Shown: positions 48,560 through 64,000 of the stretch, piece after piece
Numbering within the stretch: the first letter of the stretch is position 1
How the letters are laid out: each line of letters starts with the position of its first letter
Assembly (NCBI GenBank): GCA_030141605.1
Contig: JAQGDQ010000116.1
Span: forward strand, 310,001-374,000
DNA: 64,000 bases
From: Tubiluchus corallicola
Lineage: Eukaryota > Priapulida > Priapulimorpha > Priapulimorphida > Tubiluchidae
Reading direction: 5' to 3'
Position numbers and translations under genes: made by a program
Notes under the pieces: model-generated
Told to the model about the DNA's origin: nothing
The model's input: the letters and a program-made list of their open reading frames with translations, nothing else
Database searches by the model: none

Positions 48560-48810
48560 AGGTTATTCTTTACTGTCATTAGGTATATATGGAATAAACC
48601 AAAGCCCTACTACAAAACCAGGATGAATAACACTATGTGACTCAGAACAGAAGATAAAAGCACTAGACGTGAATGGGAATCCTTTGTATAAATGGAGTTT
48701 AAATGTCGTCATTTAAATGACGAACGATAGGAACAATAAATCTGGTTCAGAGTTAGAAAATTCAGAGCACATTCTTTTGCAGTGCTTTCTCTCCTAAAAT
48801 GAAAGAATGG
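48560..48810 (+). pseudogene. LINE relic with Cys/His tail motif
   Basis: Frames broken by stops contain MEFKCRHLND, then GSELENSEHILLQC, matching the C-x-C ... SEHILLQC motif at the end of many LINE polyproteins and similar to the minus-strand relic at 7430-7981. Upstream text (KQKVCNFDKIGYSLLSLGIY) is open but unassigned. Confidence 0.4.
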
Positions 48811-48899
48811 TCTTGTGATGAGTTTCTGATGATGACCAAATAAATTGGGATTTATTTCAAAATACTAATACAGATAAAAAATACTCAGTGATATAATGA

Positions 48900-49905
48900 A
48901 AAAGTGTCTCAATCCTACCTGTTCACCTTGTTACAAAAAAGTTTGAAACCCGGAGTTCAACTGTCTAGTGTTCTACTTATTTTCTATCATTATTTTCTAA
49001 CACCCAGAATGCAAAGAGTAGTTTTAAATGGTGCAACCACTTCCTGGAGAAATGTAACCAATGGTATTCCTCAAGGGACTACCTTACTGTTTTCTTATTT
49101 TTATCAATGATGTTACTGATTGTGTATCCCCTGACACACCTATACGCACGTATACCACACTGTTTGTTGATGATATAAAACCTTACCGTCCAATTAGAAA
49201 TTCCTCTGATCAAGAGACCTTACAAGCTGACCTGCCTGAAATTGAGTGGTAGTGTGACAACTGGTTAATGTCCCTCAAACGTAGTAAATGCACCGCACTT
49301 CGTATTCGTTCTACTTCTGCAATACATTATTATCTGAGAGATAGTGTTATTGAAGAAAAATCAGTTGTACGTGATTTAGGCGTATTAATCTCAAACAACC
49401 TGAAGTGGAATTCGCATATTATTTCTCAGGCCAATAGACGCATTGGAATGATAAAACGCTGCATTTCATCACGTAATGCAAAAGTTATTGTACTTCTTTA
49501 TAAAGCTATAGGTAGGCCCATACTACAATATGCGCGCGTTGTCTGGTCACCACAGTATGTTACTCTTAAAAATGCTTTAGAAAAAACTCAATGGAGATTT
49601 ATTAGTGTGGCCTCTGATATTCAATTTGACTCTGTGTCGTCTCTTGAGCAACATCGTGATACTATAGATCTTATTAACTGTTAAAAAGTCATTAGTGGTA
49701 GTTCTATTTTGCATAGTGACAACTGACAATTTTTTTTCTAGACCACTAAGTGATTTACCTGGACACAATTCTAAATTATTTGTACAGTACTCTCGCACTA
49801 ATATCAGAGCTCATTTCTTCTCTTATCGTGTTGTGGGCCCTTGGAGTTCATTTAATAGTGAAACAGTTGACGCACAAATCTGCCACAATTTCTGAAATTG
49901 TTGAG
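48900..49905 (+). pseudogene. jockey/CR1-like LINE reverse transcriptase, 3' half
   Basis: Reverse transcriptase in two or three frames. FLTPRMQRVVLNGATTSW and NVTNGIPQGT (RT block before the active site) are followed, after a frameshift near 49080, by FINDVTDCV and FVDD, the latter replacing the usual Y/FADD catalytic box with Val. A stop at about 49250 interrupts the frame. Then come NWLMSLKRSKCTALRI, VVRDLGVLISNNLKWNSHI, LYKAIGRPILQYARVVWSP and, after another break, RTNIRAHFFSYRVVGPWSSF, the usual LINE C-terminal block. 5'-truncated and inactive. Clade is inferred from motif style only. Confidence 0.8.
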
Positions 49906-51907
49906 GAGAGACCGTCAATAACCGTGTTGCGGTTAGGTCTCTTAGACTTCGCAAGCAAGTACTGTCTAGCAGACGAATTCTACCGGAAGTTGTCAACTCA
50001 CCCACGCTACATATCCGATGTGGTGTCGCTGTAACTGCGGCATCCATCTTGATTTTTTCGTAGTAGTATTTCGCTTAATCGTAGACCTTTAATTTTTAGA
50101 TACTTTATTAAGAAAAGTTTATATCAGTTATCTTGAACTGTAGCAAAGGTAGCTGTCAGTTGGCAGTTGTTAGAATATTTTAAATTACTTGATTCGCATA
50201 TCAAGAACAGTGTACAGTAGAGTTTCAGTCGACAATTGGTCGCAGAACTAGTATCAAGAGGAACTAATAAAATGAGTGAATACGCAAAAATGTAACTACA
50301 TGTACTAGAAAGGTGTGGGTAAGTGTGTATGTTCCCGTGTCGGGATCCATATTGAATATAAGTGCACTTTCTGCATTTTAATTTTAGAAAACTTTAACTT
50401 CATAAAACTTAACTTTAGCCAGGGTTTTTCTTTTGGAAAACTAAGCTTGTTTATTCTCACTAACATTTAATTTAAATGCATTTATCCATTAATTTAATGT
50501 ACATGAAATGTCACAGAGAATTTCTGTCATCTGCTGTGACATAAATGTAAGTTGAAGTAATTGACGTTGTACCACATTTGTTTAAGCTAAATGTTTTTTA
50601 ATCTAAATGCTTTCTACTTTGAATTTATGAACTTCAAACATTATTTGCTAAGCCGCTTTATAACTATCTTTAATTCGTACACATTCACTTTCTTAAGCCT
50701 GCTAGCATTGCACATAGGTTGGCCACAGAAAGAACTGGCAGGCATTCCTTACTAGAACATGCAACCTTTCAATGCCTAATTTTCAACAAATAAATTTGTA
50801 ATAAAATCATCTAGATTAACATAAATTATATTTTCTAAAATGACAGTTCCACTTTTCCTGAAAAACTAAGTTTTATCAGACTGGTAAATGACGTAAGAAA
50901 ATTACAAATTGGCGAGAATGTAGATTTTTCATTTGTGGGCACTCACAGATTAAAATGCTTTTGTCTCACTAGCAGTGTGCATAAGGCTTGGCTGGTCATT
51001 CGAGGTTTTTTTATTGTCACCAGGTACTCTGAAGTAAGAACTAGGACAAATTTTGATAAAATCAATTTTACATTAATTAATGAGCTACTGGATTTGCAAA
51101 ATTGAACCTGGATTTTAAATTCCTTAGAGTAGCTTTTGTTGTTTAGGGTATTGTGCTGGTTAGTCCAAATCAGGATGCCTGATTGCCCATCTGAGGATAT
51201 TTATAGGTCAGTAAAAGGAAAGTAGAGGCAACAGTTCACACTGTTGGGCATGATAACACATTTTTTTACTTTGCGAACAAATCATTTATCTCCGTATTAT
51301 TTATAAATGCCCAGTGCCACCTCATAACTGTGTTGTTCATTTACAAAGGTTTTTATGAAAATGATCTACTTATGGATATGAGAGGCTTGCCACTTTTCTA
51401 TGACTGCTATGTGTAATTTGTTCACTAAATTCTGAACACATTTAAGTCATTGTTTAAAACTGTATAACTGGTTTCCTTTAAATTGGTTGTATATTACTTT
51501 TTGATCACTGTTTTGGCATCATGCTTTGTAGGTTAAGAACTGCTTTTATGACACAGGGGCATGTTTTGGATTTCTAATTTTTTAATTACTGATAATTAAA
51601 TTGTTGTTAAAGCATTAAAATCTATTAATGATATATTTGTATATTTTATAGGTTATGTGAGCTTCACTTACTCGAGCCTAGTCATTTTAGGACCAGTGTA
51701 CGGCGTGTAGTTTGTCAGTTTTTGTATGTTTAAGAAGTTACCCTACAATAATTGAATTTTGGTGAGCACTGAAAACTAAAAGTGGCGACTGTTATATTAA
51801 ACTATCGACAAATACCATTCAGTCCACCCTACATATTAGAGAATTGGGGAAATTAGTGTTGGATCTCCACTCTGGCTTCCATCGTGGCGACTGCTAAGAC
51901 AAGCAAG
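49906..51907. promoter_or_regulatory. intergenic and presumed MARK upstream region
   Basis: No coding exon was recognised. 49910-50045 is slightly GC-richer and may be the LINE 3' UTR. The MARK 5' UTR must lie near the end, since an in-frame TAG at 51854 precedes the start codon. No TATA box stands out. Confidence 0.35.

Positions 51908-64000
<12,093 letters not shown>

Noticed and set aside
49823-50047. Open frames on both strands after the LINE
   Set aside because: Overlapping frames without motifs; probably LINE 3' UTR.

Overview
The window is nuclear DNA of an animal. It is AT-rich, its genes are split into many small exons with GT-AG introns, and it is full of degraded transposons. The gene set points to a metazoan: a DAAM-type formin, the p24 protein TMED10, the Hippo-pathway scaffold Salvador (SAV1), a radial-spoke head protein RSPH4A/RSPH6A, and a MARK/Par-1 kinase. 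The proteins are recognisable but clearly diverged from vertebrate ones. I read it as a marine or early-branching invertebrate (sponge, cnidarian or similar), but the sequence alone does not settle the phylum.

Layout. 1-1941 (+): last exons of DAAM, with the end of FH2 and the DAD autoinhibitory motif. 1942-10919: about 9 kb of intergenic DNA with a pogo-like MITE, a SINE fragment, a LINE relic, a 694-bp interspersed repeat and a possible two-exon small-protein gene (-). 10920-14409 (+): complete TMED10 in five exons. 14410-18981: intergenic, with a few unassigned exon-like segments and a 5S-rRNA-derived SINE. 18982-26300 (-): complete SAV1 coding region in seven exons, with a dead Tigger transposase in its last intron. 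26301-32795: intergenic, with LINE relics and microsatellites. 32796-46215 (+): complete RSPH4A/6A in 14 exons; intron 10 holds a 3.07-kb Tigger1-like element with an 820-bp internal tandem duplication, and intron 7's neighbour (intron 6) holds a hAT MITE with a perfect 8-bp target duplication. 46216-51907: intergenic, with a LINE reverse-transcriptase relic. 51908-64000 (+): first eight coding exons of MARK, running off the window in the activation loop.

The genes are not an operon and show no common pathway. MARK and DAAM both relate to cell polarity and cytoskeleton, SAV1 to growth control, RSPH4A/6A to cilia and TMED10 to ER-Golgi traffic. For all five, exon boundaries were set by matching intron phase at every junction.

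The most informative part of the window is its repeats. Within 64 kb I could match a 694-bp family (two long and one or two partial copies), a composite tRNA/5S-headed SINE (two copies plus a fragment), a tandem 260-bp family with a third copy beside MARK exon 2, a 662-bp element with ~100-bp terminal inverted repeats, three hAT-type MITEs with 8-bp target duplications, three Tigger-type elements or fragments, and several LINE remnants. I found no convincing tRNA gene, full rRNA gene or CRISPR array.
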